A DNA stretch of 64,000 nt from Torymus aiolomorphi (lineage: Eukaryota > Arthropoda > Insecta > Hymenoptera > Torymidae), in assembly GCA_036365515.1 (NCBI GenBank), contig CM070875.1:88984128-89048127 (forward strand), written 5' to 3'. The position numbers were made by a program, and so were the translations under genes. This document shows positions 1-11,113 of the stretch, piece by piece. Positions within the stretch are counted from its first letter, which is position 1, and the number at the start of each line of letters is the position of its first letter. Under the pieces are notes generated by a model, which saw nothing but the letters and a program-made list of their open reading frames with translations, made no database searches and had not been told where the DNA came from.

Positions 1-893
<893 letters not shown>

Positions 894-1221
894 GCACGTA
901 CGTCGCACGCCCACGTACATACGTATGAAAAAACACGCGACACGAAAAAAAATTCTCAAAATCGGCAAATATCTTTTTAAACATTTTTTTTCTTTAAACA
1001 TTTTTTGCACCAACGGCTATTGAGAGTCGATTAAAAGGTATAGTATCATTAAAATCAATTGATCAAATACACTGAGCAATCGAATTGAATATACTTTTTG
1101 ACGATTAAAAGTTATCGATACTAATGAATTTTTATAAAATCGCTACTTGTATCGCGTTCAAGTGTAAAAATTAGGTTGACAAATTAGTCTCAAAGTCAAT
1201 TAAAATTTTTGTATCGAATTT

Positions 1222-1760
1222 AATTCGGTGTTCTCTATCAAATTGAATATATATCAAAACGATTAGATTGAAACTTGGCATTTCTAATAGATATAAATCA
1301 TATTTATTAATAAATATTTTCAATTGATTTTAATTGAGTATGCACCAAATCGATTTTAACTGTTTTTTTAATCGATTAAGTATCTTTAATCGACTTCAAT
1401 TCGGTGTTCTCTATATAATTGAATATATATTAATACGATTAGATTGAAACTTGGCATCTCTAATCGTTATAAATCATATTTATTAATAAATATTTTCAAT
1501 TGATTTTAATTGAGTATGCACCAAATCGATTTTAACTGTTTTTTTAATCGATCGAGTATCTTTAATCGACTTCAATTCGTTGTTCTCTATCAAATTGAAT
1601 ATATATCAATACGATTAGACTGAAACTTAGCATTTCTAATCGATGTAAATCATGTTTATTAATAAATAATTTTAATTGATTTTAATTGAGTATTATAAAT
1701 TTATTTGTAATTACACTAAATCGATTTCAACTGTTTTTTTAATAGATCGAGTATGTTTAA
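1222..1760. repeat. 176-bp tandem repeat, three copies
   Basis: The phrase GGTGTTCTCTAT followed by AATTGAATATATAT recurs at about 1227, 1403 and 1579, giving a period of 176 bp. Copies share TTGATTTTAATTGAGTAT and an AATCGATTTTAACTG block, with point differences. The third copy carries a short insertion. No coding potential. Looks like a small satellite-type array in AT-rich DNA. Confidence 0.8.
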
Positions 1761-2465
1761 TCGACTTTAATCAACTTTAATTTATTTTAAAAATCCTACG
1801 GAATTCTCAATGGTTTCATATAAAAAATTGATCGCTTTCAATCGATTCTTATTCAAATCCATTTTGAAATTCTTAATAGACGTAGTTTGAATATTTAAAA
1901 AAAGTTAAGTATTTAATTTCCGTATTATACTGAATAAACTGCGTATAGTGACAGTCTGCGGAACTTACCAAAACTGGAGGAAGCCTTCCAAAAGGCGTAA
2001 AAGCGTATCTATTACGCCCCTGCAGGAAAAATAATACTTTTCGTAATAAGCGTAAAATGAAATTTTACGCTCCGGAACTTTTACGCCCGTCCCGCGACTT
2101 TTTGCCCGCTGGTCGATAAACGGTCTATAAAATCGTGCCTGTTACAAAAAATTAAGTTTGCACCACGGGCGTAAGATAGCGAGCCCTCGGGCTCAATCAC
2201 AACGCGGACGTGAAATCTAACTTTACGTTCTAGATTTGAAAAGTATATCTGTTTCATATACAATTGATTTCAATACGTAAAGTAAATGGTTTACCCATTG
2301 AAGAAATGGGAATATAATAATAGAGAACAAGTCTTTAATATTATTTAATAATCATCAATGATTTTATTAAGTAAGGCAGATTGTTAAATATTTAAAATAT
2401 GGTATTATATAATAATTTGTACTTTAAAGTGTAGTTTCGCAATAATAAATAAATAAAATGCTAAG
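1761..2465. other. Non-coding stretch with GCGTAAAA motifs
   Basis: AT-rich flank, then about 1990-2100 where GCGTAAAA and its complement TTTTACGC occur several times in both orientations, so the segment could fold into short hairpins. Possibly the remains of a small inverted-repeat element. I see no gene. Confidence 0.4.
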
Positions 2466-2755
2466 TCATGTATGTAATTGATCGGTATCAGTATTATCAT
2501 CATTGTCATCAGTAGATGGCTCCTCATCACTGAGGTCGGATAATTCTTCAACGTTGACTGTTTCAGTAGATACAAAAAGAATTGCGTCCGGATTTTCATT
2601 GGCATTTTTGTCTTCCGATGTTTTTGATTCATCGTTCGACTTCTTTTGTTCATCAACTGATTCAGGGTTATTGACTTCCAAAGGTACGAATTGTTGTTTA
2701 TTATCTAAATTCGACTGGTCATCTAAAGTAGCTTCTTCATCATTCACCATTTTGT
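2466..2755 (-). CDS. Acidic protein C-terminus, putative terminal exon
   Basis: Open frame of about 95 codons ending in a stop at 2466. It is very rich in Asp, Glu, Ser and Asn (ends NTDTDQLHT), has no recognisable fold and looks disordered. A usable splice acceptor, ATGATTTAG, lies just before it on the minus strand at 2756-2768, giving an exon that starts with two bases of a split codon. That phase fits the open 3' end of the BEN-gene exon at 35213-35380. Alternatively it is an independent short gene starting at the ATG inside this exon, or chance. Function unknown. Confidence 0.35.
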
Positions 2756-2789
2756 CTAAATCATGTACATATTCAAGAAATATTTCATG

Positions 2790-3318
2790 AAAAGCTTGCC
2801 ACAACCTTGCTGCAATATTACAGAAACCTCTCAAAAATATTTTCAGTAAGATTACAAGAAACCTTACAGAAACATTTTAGAAACTTTTCAATTAATGTTA
2901 AAAGTTGACCATCAAAATACATTTCATGAAATAATACTCCAAGCTTTTCTAAAGCTTTCATGAAATCTTTCTTACAACGTCTCTGAAAAGAAATATGTAA
3001 TATTTCATGAAATATTATGGAAAGGTGTTGAAAAAATTTCTCAAAAAGATGTATTTATTCCTACAGAACCATTCAAGAAACATTATTAAAAACCTTGCAA
3101 AAATATTTCACGAAAGGTTGTAAGGAAACCTTAGAAAAACATTTCCTGTATCATTGTCTGAAATGTTTTAGCAACGTTTTCGCAACATTTTTGATACGGA
3201 ATAGACATCGTGAAAAAGCATTTCAAGAAATGTTACTGCAAGGTTTTGCAAAGCTTTCCCAAAATTTTACTCGTAAAAATTCTCTAAAGAAACATTTCAT
3301 GAAATATTACGAAAAGGT
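2790..3318. repeat. Satellite-like repeat, left part of array
   Basis: Degenerate copies of the unit that forms the array at 11114-14128, with phrases such as CATTTCATGAAATATTACG, GCCTGAAACG-type and AAATATTTCACGAAAGG. It ends exactly at the LTR retrotransposon boundary: the array reads AAAAGGT and is then interrupted by TGTAACG. Confidence 0.75.
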
Positions 3319-4170
3319 TGTAACGTACCGAAGTAATGACAGCTCTCAGATTTTAATCTATACCTTAATAATTGAGTTAACTTGTATGAAACTAGATGTC
3401 GTTACTTGGTAGTTATTAACAATTTTTTAAGAGTTCGTGTACTAGACTCGAGCATACAATCGGGATGGGAGTAGCCCCGATCTCAGGGTTAGATACCGGC
3501 GCACAATGTGCCGGAGTCCGTGCCGTCGATACAGAGAGGTGGTAGGTGCAGGTAAGTCGTTAGCGCTGAGTTGCTGCGACCGTGCTGTCTAGGTGATACG
3601 GGTAAGTAGTCGGCGCAGAGGGCCAACTACCGTGCCGTGTGAGAAGAGAGGAGCCGGGTAAATAGTCGGCGCAGAGGGCTGACTATCGTGCCGTGGGAGA
3701 TAGGTAGGTTAGGATTCGGTTGTTATCGAGAGAGTTTATTTGAAGAAGAAAAAAAATCATTAATCAAAATCTAGAATTATAGGTATGTTTATTAATATAC
3801 TCAAAATTAATTATTTGACATAAGTTTCTACGAGCGCAAAGGAGTGGCCAGCTTCAGTTACCTAAGCGCAATGCTTATCGGTATCCTGAATAGGCGGGAG
3901 CTCGGACACAAGTGCGTGCCGATTCCGAGAATCGGAGCCCTTTATATACCAGTCGATCGTCTGGTCTTCTCTCTTGCGCATGACAATATTTTTGTTTATA
4001 CTCTGACGTCAGAGGCGCTGTGTGAATGAGTGAGTAAGATTTTCTCTGGCGCACGCGATCGTATGTTTGTACACAAATATGCATCGTGTTTGTTGATTTT
4101 TCGCTCTCGTGTTTATGAATGGGGAAATGTGAATCGATGCGTATACCATGAGCTGTTCGTGTACGTCACA
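3319..4170 (-). repeat. 3' LTR of the gypsy element
   Basis: 852 bp, TG...CA ends, matches 10262-11113 except for scattered point changes. Contains three imperfect tandem copies of a ~55-bp unit (core GGTAARTAGTCGGCGCAGAG) at about 3540-3710. On the minus strand a TATA-like box reads TATATAAAGGG. Confidence 0.95.
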
Positions 4171-4186
4171 TCGCCCCCCAAATTAA
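4171..4186 (-). promoter_or_regulatory. Polypurine tract of the gypsy element
   Basis: Read on the minus strand, AATTTGGGGGGCGA abuts the start of the 3' LTR. This is where plus-strand DNA synthesis primes in LTR elements. Confidence 0.75.
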
Positions 4187-4263
4187 ATGGTTCTGCTCGC
4201 AATTAAATACATTGAAACATTTAATTTTAACGCCTTTTATTGGTTTGGGCTATTTACAAAAAT

Positions 4264-4767
4264 TTAAAACGTAATCGCATTTATGTAGGCCTCCTCGCTT
4301 TGCGGCTTTGCCGGTGGTGGCTGTGGTGTTAGAGATGACGGGGTGGCTGATGGTGGCGTGGTAGGTGTTGCGGGTGGAGACCAGTCTGGTGACAACGGGC
4401 TCAATGGGCGCGGCACATACCTCATGCGGCGTGCAATCTGCCGCAGCTTTAAAAAGTCCTCGATCGGCGGTCGGCGAATCGGCGTTGGCACGTATTGTTT
4501 TAATTCATGCCGAGAGGTAGATGGAGTTGGTGGTGGTGGCGTTTCCTTGCTCTCCCTGGTGGTTTTGACGGACCGGCTGACCATATGTGGCCTCGCCTGT
4601 ACCGCTCGTCCGCCCCGGTATGCGCCGCGGGTTGGAGCCCAGGGTCTCCCTGACGCCGCCTTTACTGCTACGCACCCTGTATTAAAGGGTGGCCATATCA
4701 CCCTTCCACTTTGGACCGCGGCATCGCGTTTGTAAAAGTTCTCACGATTTGTACCTTGCTCAGGCAT
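4264..4767 (-). CDS. Proline-rich accessory ORF of the gypsy element
   Basis: Intact 167-codon ORF between integrase and the 3' LTR, in the position where errantivirus-like elements carry env. It is not an envelope: there is no signal peptide, no membrane segment and no cysteine pattern. It is basic in the first 80 residues and then Pro/Ser/Thr-rich with repeated TPP, SPLSPDWSPP-type segments. It begins 127 bp after the integrase stop. It has no internal stop although gag and pol do, which either reflects shortness or selection. Function unknown; an integrase-tail or Gag-like accessory role is only a guess. Confidence 0.6.
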   Translation of the reverse strand: MPEQGTNRENFYKRDAAVQSGRVIWPPFNTGCVAVKAASGRPWAPTRGAYRGGRAVQARPHMVSRSVKTTRESKETPPPPTPSTSRHELKQYVPTPIRRPPIEDFLKLRQIARRMRYVPRPLSPLSPDWSPPATPTTPPSATPSSLTPQPPPAKPQSEEAYINAITF

Positions 4768-4893
4768 GGTTGTGAAGCGACTGACATCCTGTGGCTCGAT
4801 TTTAATTTTCCTTAAATTACTATTTACATCTATACTACTAAGAGTTTCGGTGTATGTTTACCTTCACCGAGACCCTTAGTGAACAATAAATAC

Positions 4894-7800
4894 TTAAAAA
4901 TAAGGCTTTAGATTTTGTACATGGAACTTTCCGCGTTCCCTATTTGCTTCTATATCTAACAATACATACGTATCGGGCCCGATTTTTTGCGTAATCATGT
5001 ATGGTCCCTCGTATACGTGAAAAAACTTCGCGATCTTTCTTTCAGCCGCATCTGACACGTTTAGTGATTTCACTAAAACTTTATCGCCTACCTTAAACTC
5101 AAAGTGTCGCGTTCGGACGTTTTTTCGGAACGCTCGCCTCTTTAAGAATGAATGTGCTCGTTCGCGAGCGAGAAACACTTTTCGTTCATGCGTGATTTTA
5201 TCTGAATCTACTATAGGCAACCACTTTTCCCATACCCGCGTAGGCTTGATATTAAAATGGAGCTCCATCGGTGTAAACCCCGTGGTCTCATGATGCGTTA
5301 CGTTAATAATTTTTTGTACAATCTCAACGTATCTAGCCCAGCTGGTATGTCGGTCCCTTACGAATGTTCGGAAAAAACGCCCGAGTTCTCGATGTACCCG
5401 TTCGACCGGGTTACTTTGTGGGTGTCTGATGGAGGAGAATACCGGTTGTATTCCTTCATCCATGAGTTTTTTTTCCCATTTACTTGAAGTAAACTGCGTC
5501 CCGTGGTCAGAAAGTATTGCTTTCGGTTTACCGTATTTGCCAATGTAATCACCGAAGATTTTTCTGATCACCGTCGCGGTGTTCGCTTTTTTTATAGGAT
5601 ACATGACCACGTACTTACTGAATACGTCTACCGTAGTTAAGAGGTATTTAACGCCCCCCTTTGACGTTGGTAAAGGCCCAAAAAAATCTATTGACAGTGT
5701 GTCATTTGGTTCTTCGGTTAATATTGGTTGGACGTGTTCATTAAGTTTATATGTTAAATATTACGTTCGTTGACAAGTATCGCATGTACGAAGTATTGTA
5801 TAAATTTTTTGTCTTAGTTTCGGCGCAGAGAAATGTTCGTTTATCATTTTATAAATCTTTGATGAACCAATGTGGCCATGTATCTCATGGGCTTCCCGTA
5901 TCACACTATCCAGAAGGCTTTCGGGCAACATGAGTCTATTATGATTTAATGCAATTTTTTGCATTAAACCATCTTTGAGCACAAAGCGCTTTTGCATTTT
6001 TTCGTCATTTGGAATCTCCGTAATTAATTTATTGATATAAGGGTCATTTTCCTGTAATGTCTTCAAATTCTTTAAGTTATTCATCAATTCGCGACTCGGT
6101 TTTTGTGCGAGTATCGAAGCGATTATGATTTCATTTTCCCGACCCGATTCCTCTGGATAGTCGTGTATCTGACGGCTTAGGTAATCGGCGACGGCGTTCT
6201 TGCGTCCCGGCAAGTATACCGGTTCTAAGCAGAAGTCTTGGATCGCGAAACTCCACCTTCGTAATCTAGCATTATTAAATTTACAATGTTTAAGAAAAGT
6301 GAGAGCTTCGTGATCGGTTCGTACGACTATTTTCGGTGCCCCCCGTAAGTACGTATCTAAACGTGTTAACGCCCAAACTATAGCTAACATCTCTTTCTCA
6401 GTCGTAAAGTAAGAGCATTCACTCCCCTTCAGCGTACGGCTAACGAACGTGACAATTTGTTCTTCGTTTTGATCGTTTACCTGCGATAGCACCGCAGCTA
6501 TCGCGTAGTCGCTCGCGTCGGTAGTGAGTATGAATGGACGTTGTGGGTCCGCGTATTTTAATATGATATGCTCATCGAATATATTTTTAATATCATTGAA
6601 AGCTTTTTCGTGCTCGTCTGTCCATTCATACTTCTTACCTTGTTTTAACAAGTTTAGAAGCGGAACGGTATGCGCCGAGTAATTTCTCGCGAATTTTGTA
6701 TAGAAATTAACAAACCCGAGAAATCCCTGCAATTCCCTGACATTTCTAGGTTTCTTAAAGTTTTTAATTGTACTAATTTTCTCCGGGTCCGGTTTTACTC
6801 CTTCACGCGTTAAAATATGACCCAGGAATTTTATTTCTTCCTGTACTAGCTTTGATTTTTTAAAACTAATCCTTAGGTTGTTTTTTAATAAATTCTCAAA
6901 TAATGATTTTATATTTTGTAAATGACTATCGAAATCTTCTGAAATACATAGTAAGTCGTCTACAAAAGTTATAAGAAAATCTTCGAGTCCCGCAACGGCT
7001 AGGTCTAGACCTTTTATTAGCGCGGCGCTACTCGTTTTTATACCGAATGGTACTACATTAAATTCGTAAACTTTATTGTCGCAGATGACCGCGGTATATT
7101 TCCTACTTTCTTCTGAAAGTTTTATTTGATGGAAACTACTCGTTAAATCAAAGCTGGATAAAAAGTTTACGTTTCTACATCTTAAAAATATCTCCTCTAC
7201 ACCCGGAGGGGATTCATAATCATTTATCAATTTTCGTTTAGTTTGCGTGCATCTAAGCATAGGCGGATTGATCCGTCTTTTTTTATCACAACCACGAGAG
7301 GGTTTATATATGGACTCGTTGAACGCCGAATTATTCCAAGCTCTTGCCATTTGTCGATTTCGATTTTAACTTTATCTCTATAATTTATAGGGATGGGATA
7401 CGGCTTTGAATAAAAGGGTGCATCATCTTTTATTTTAAAAGTATACTCATAGTTAGATAATAGACCTGGGCGTTTCTGAAATACCTCTTTGTATTGTACT
7501 ATTAAGCACTTAAGTTTATCCCTTTGGGAATTTTTTAGATTTTTGCATGATTTAATCTTTTCTTCGATTTCTTCTATCGAAACTTCGTAAGAAAGATCGT
7601 AAGCAATGAGATCATCGTATGAGTCAGCGTTTCCGCATTCGGACTCATACGATCGTTCGATTCTAAGAGACGCATACTCTTCTGAGTACATTATGGCCTC
7701 CTTATAAGAACAATGAACATATTGATCGTTAATGGTTAAGAGAATTTCTTTCTTGCCGGTATCTATTAGCATACTAAGAGCCTTTTGCGTATCATATCCA

Positions 7801-8219
7801 ATAATGCATGGTTTGACCAGTTTCGGCACTACTATAAATATAATATCTAGTTTTATTTTTGCAATTTCGACATTTAGAAGAACTTGGAGTTTTATTCGCG
7901 ACGACTTTGAGCCCGTTGCTCCCTTTATGAATTTTCCACTTATCGGTAGCTTAGGTCGCATCCCGAATATTTTCGCATTAGCGTAGTAAAATTCCTCGGA
8001 GATGCAAGTGATCTCACTTCCCGTACCAATTAGGGCTTTTACCTCTATGTCTTCGACTTTGATATTTACCTCCGGACAACGCGTTTCTTTCGTATTTAGA
8101 CCTTTTGGTTCTACATCATACAAAAGATTTTCTCGCGGGTCCTCCAGTATAGAAGAGATATCTTTATTACAATTTTTATTCTCCGATCGAGTTGCTTGTT
8201 GCGGTTTATTTTTTGACAT
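4894..8219 (-). pseudogene. pol: Gypsy pol: protease, RT, RNase H, integrase
   Basis: Polyprotein that makes, copies and inserts the element's DNA. In order: an aspartic protease near 8033 whose active-site motif reads LIGTGSE, so the catalytic Asp is Gly; reverse transcriptase with SIRLCLDARKLN and the catalytic FVDDLL near 6960; RNase H (LTTDASDYAIAAVLSQ); the HHCC zinc finger of integrase near 5765-5860; the integrase catalytic core with D, D and E in LSIDFFGPL, SDHGTQF and NPVERVHREL; and a C-terminal tail ending at 4894. It is broken by a 1-bp frame change near 7230 within RT and an in-frame TAA at 5761-5763 after the zinc finger. The start at 8219 is the first Met of the open frame, 14 bp after gag ends, so it may be expressed by frameshifting from gag. 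Confidence 0.93.
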
Positions 8220-8233
8220 GCAGCAAGCAACTG

Positions 8234-9636
8234 TTATGCGTTTCCCGAGTTTTCGGTATTAGCATTTCCTAAATTTATATTATTTACGTCAACCTCGTCG
8301 TAACTTCGGATTAATTCTTTGTTCCGTTCGTTTTTCTGCTTCCGAGCTGACTTTTTCTCGTTTGTTTGATTCGTTTGTGGTGGAGTTTTCTCCTTTATCT
8401 CCGGCGGCGTCGCTGTCTGTAACTCGTTTACGTTCACGGTTTTCGACTGCCAATGGGATGGCTTGTTATATGATTTATTTTGTATGTTAGCCGTATCTGA
8501 AGGAGGACTGGGTTTGTTGTGGCCCATTTTGTCGTGTTTTCGGTGACGTTGGTCGTCTCCGTCATAATCAGCTAATATTTTTAACAACATATTTTTATCT
8601 TTGACTTGCCGTCCTAAAACCGCGTGTCGAATATTTCTTTCGAAATGTTCGCTAACGCGCACAACAAACTCAGTCTCCGTATAGTCGAGATCCAGCTCTT
8701 TGCCTAAACCGAACAAATTTGTTGCGTATTCAACACGATTAAGACTGCCCCCCAGCTGGTGCTGACCGAATTCTATCTTCCGCTTCGCGGTTCTTTGTGT
8801 GTTCGCGCTCAGTACCGTTCGCGAAACCGTTCTGTGAATTGGTCGTACGAGTCGATCTCCGACTCTTGTAGGTACCACCAATCCCTGGCATCACCCTCGA
8901 GTGCTTGAGAGATAAGGCATAAGAGTTGATCAAAATTAGGTTTAACCACGTTTATATATTTCTCGAACTCTGATAAGAATTTAACTGGCCTTTCATTCTC
9001 AAGTCCTCGATACTCGGGGATGTCTAACTTTATTTTTTGAGATGCTTCGCTCCCAGAATTGCCTTTCTTCATCGGTGATTTTTTTAAGTCTTTAATCGTA
9101 TTTTTCAATTCTAGAATTTCTTTCTCAAAGTTTGATTTTATTTGATCAACTTCTCGTGAAAGGTTTCTTTTCAACTCTGCGAGCCTAGAATCTAGCTCGC
9201 GCTTACTTTCCGATTGATCATCGTTTTGTGACAGCGCGGATATTTTGTCGATTAGACTGTCGTTCTCGCTTTCTAATAACTGAACCCGACCTCTTAGTTT
9301 ATTTATTTCGGTAACTAATTCCGCGCGTTCTGCTTTTTTTTCCATACGAGTTTTCTCGACTGACTGTGTTAACGCGTCATATTTCTCTTTTATCTCATTT
9401 CGAATTATCGCGACTAACGTTGCCCTTAATTTTGGTGATTTCGACGTGTCATTTTCCTCGTCTTGGCCTTCGAGCATATTTTCGAGCTCATTTTGCCGTT
9501 CATCCAATAATCGTAATTCATCAGTTACCGCCCGTTCCCATTTGAAACGTTTTTATTCCTTCGCGTTCTCTACTCCCTCGTCAAAGGAGTCTTGTATTTT
9601 GCGCATAAACGCTCCCGATTTGCGGTCTTTTGCCAT
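8234..9636 (-). pseudogene. gag: Gypsy gag, broken
   Basis: Structural protein. The best start is the ATG at 9636 (MAKDRKSGAF). The first ~200 residues are coiled coil (heptad-like stretches such as KRELDSRLAELKRN). A capsid-type region follows, with KLDIPEYRG, FLSEFEKYINVV and EGDARDWW, which is typical of insect gypsy Gag. The tail is basic and charged, and I see no CCHC zinc knuckle. Breaks: an in-frame TAA at 9553-9555 and a 1-bp frame change near 8812, just after FTERFRERY. Confidence 0.85.
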
Positions 9637-9808
9637 TTTAACTTTTAATAGAACACGTGCTTCGAAAAAAAACGTTGATACGGAAAGTGATGAAAAAGAA
9701 TTTGATTGAACTTAATTGAATTCACAACGTTGAAAGTTGACTCTAATGTATTTATAAAAAACTAATTTATACGAACGTTCAATACTTTAATATAGAATTA
9801 TCGGCTTT

Positions 9809-10195
9809 TTAATTATCGTTAATCGACAGCCTTTTAAATGATTCGGCTATATCCCGAACTCTGTTCTCGATACGATCCATCCTCGAATTTAACATTCTCT
9901 CGCTTTTACCAGTTTTACTCGCAACTACTTTTACCATATATTCCAGTTTCTCGTTTTCCTCGTCCAGCTCATTTACCCGTTGCCTAGCTTCTGCCAGATC
10001 TTCCGGCATTGTTAATAATGCGTGGCCTTGCCTACTTACGACAGCGCGTAATTCTTTTATTTGACTCATTAAATATTGCGTCGCCGCGTGATATTGCTGA
10101 TCGGCTTCCTCAACTTCGTCGACCCGTGTCGTTAAATCTATTATCCGTGCTTCTATGCGACTCTCTAAAAATATATTATGTCGATCGGGTATCAT
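9809..10195 (-). CDS. Coiled-coil leader ORF upstream of gag
   Basis: Intact ORF of 128 codons from the ATG at 10195, about 45 bp inside the primer site and ahead of gag. The whole protein is helical, with heptad-like patterns (VDEVEEAD, ARQRVNELDEENEKLEYMV, RMDRIENRVRDIAESFKRL). No domain recognised. It may be an N-terminal part of Gag separated by mutation, or an independent small ORF. The 172-bp gap to gag argues for separate ORFs in this copy. Confidence 0.55.
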   Translation of the reverse strand: MIPDRHNIFLESRIEARIIDLTTRVDEVEEADQQYHAATQYLMSQIKELRAVVSRQGHALLTMPEDLAEARQRVNELDEENEKLEYMVKVVASKTGKSERMLNSRMDRIENRVRDIAESFKRLSINDN

Positions 10196-10240
10196 AATCC
10201 CTTTTTCGAAGATTTCCACTATGCGATTTTAGTTTGCTCG

Positions 10241-10261
10241 AGTCCCTGTTCGGGCGCCAGC
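10241..10261 (-). promoter_or_regulatory. Primer binding site, tRNA-Lys type
   Basis: Two bases inside the 5' LTR the minus strand reads TGGCGCCCGAACAGGGAC, complementary to the 3' end of tRNA-Lys of the type used by many retroviruses and some gypsy elements. It fixes the orientation of the element as minus. Confidence 0.92.
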
Positions 10262-11113
10262 TGTAACGTACCGAAGTAATGACAGCTCTCAGATTTTAAT
10301 CTATACCTTAATAATTGAGTTAACTTGTATGAAACTAGATGTCGTTACTTGGTAGTTATTAACAATTTTTTAAGAGTTCGTGTACTGGACTCGAGCATAC
10401 AATCGGGATGGGAGTAGCCCCGATCTTAGGGTTAGATACCGGCGCGCAATGTGCCGGAGTCCGTGCCGTCGATACAGAGAGGTGGTAGGTGCAGGTAAGT
10501 CGTTAGCGCTGAGTGGCTGCGACCGTGCTGCTTAGGTGATACGGGTAAGTAGTCAGCGCAGAGGGCCAACTACCGTGCCGTGTGAGAAGAGAGGAGCCGG
10601 GTAAATAGTCGGCGCAGAGGGCCGACTATCGGGCCGTGGGAGGTAGGTAGGTTAGAATTCGGTTGTTATCGAGAGAGTTTATTTGAAGAAGAAAAAAAAT
10701 CATTAATCAAAATCTAGAATTATAGGTATGTTTATTAATATACTCAAAATGAATTATTTGACATAAGTTTTTACGAGCGCAAAGGAGTGGCCAGCTTCAG
10801 TTACCTAAGCGCAATGCTTATCGGTATCCTGAATAGGCGAGAGCTCGGACACAAGTGCGTGCCGATTCCGAGAATCGGAGCCCTTTATATACCAGTCGAT
10901 CGTCTGGTCTTCTCTCTTGCGCATGACAATATTTTTGTTTATACTCTGACGTCAGAGGCGCTGTGTGAATGAGTGAGTAAGATTTTCTCTGGCGCACGCG
11001 ATCGTATGTTTGTACACAAATATGCATCGTGTTTGTTGATTTTTCGCTCTCATGTTTATGAATGGGGAAATGTGAATCGATGCGTATACCATGAGCTGTT
11101 CGTGTACGTCACA
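10262..11113 (-). repeat. 5' LTR of the gypsy element
   Basis: 852 bp, partner of 3319-4170. On the minus strand a TATA-type sequence, TATATAAAGGG, lies at about 10881-10891. The three ~55-bp tandem units near 10483-10652 lie downstream of it and would be transcribed as leader (R/U5). Confidence 0.95.

Larger units (their letters stand above)
3319..11113 (-). mobile_element. Ty3/gypsy LTR retrotransposon, full length, decayed
   Basis: A 7,795-bp element bounded by two 852-bp LTRs that start TGTAACG and end GTCACA, flanked by the 4-bp duplication AGGT (3315-3318 and 11114-11117). It reads on the minus strand: 5' LTR at the right, primer site, small coiled-coil ORF, gag, pol (protease, RT, RNase H, integrase), a proline-rich ORF, purine tract, 3' LTR. 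By eye I count about 15 differences between the LTRs (near 2%), so insertion is fairly recent. gag and pol each carry stops and 1-bp frame breaks, and the protease active site is changed, so the copy is not autonomous. Order RT-RNase H-integrase identifies Ty3/gypsy rather than copia. No envelope gene was recognised. Confidence 0.93.

Noticed and set aside
3844..4084. Identical 60-70-codon ORFs in both gypsy LTRs
   Set aside because: They lie inside LTR sequence and repeat exactly at 10787-11027; no protein features.
4264..4767. Envelope gene of an errantivirus-type element
   Set aside because: No signal peptide, no transmembrane segment, no furin-type site and no cysteine pattern; proline-rich and basic instead.
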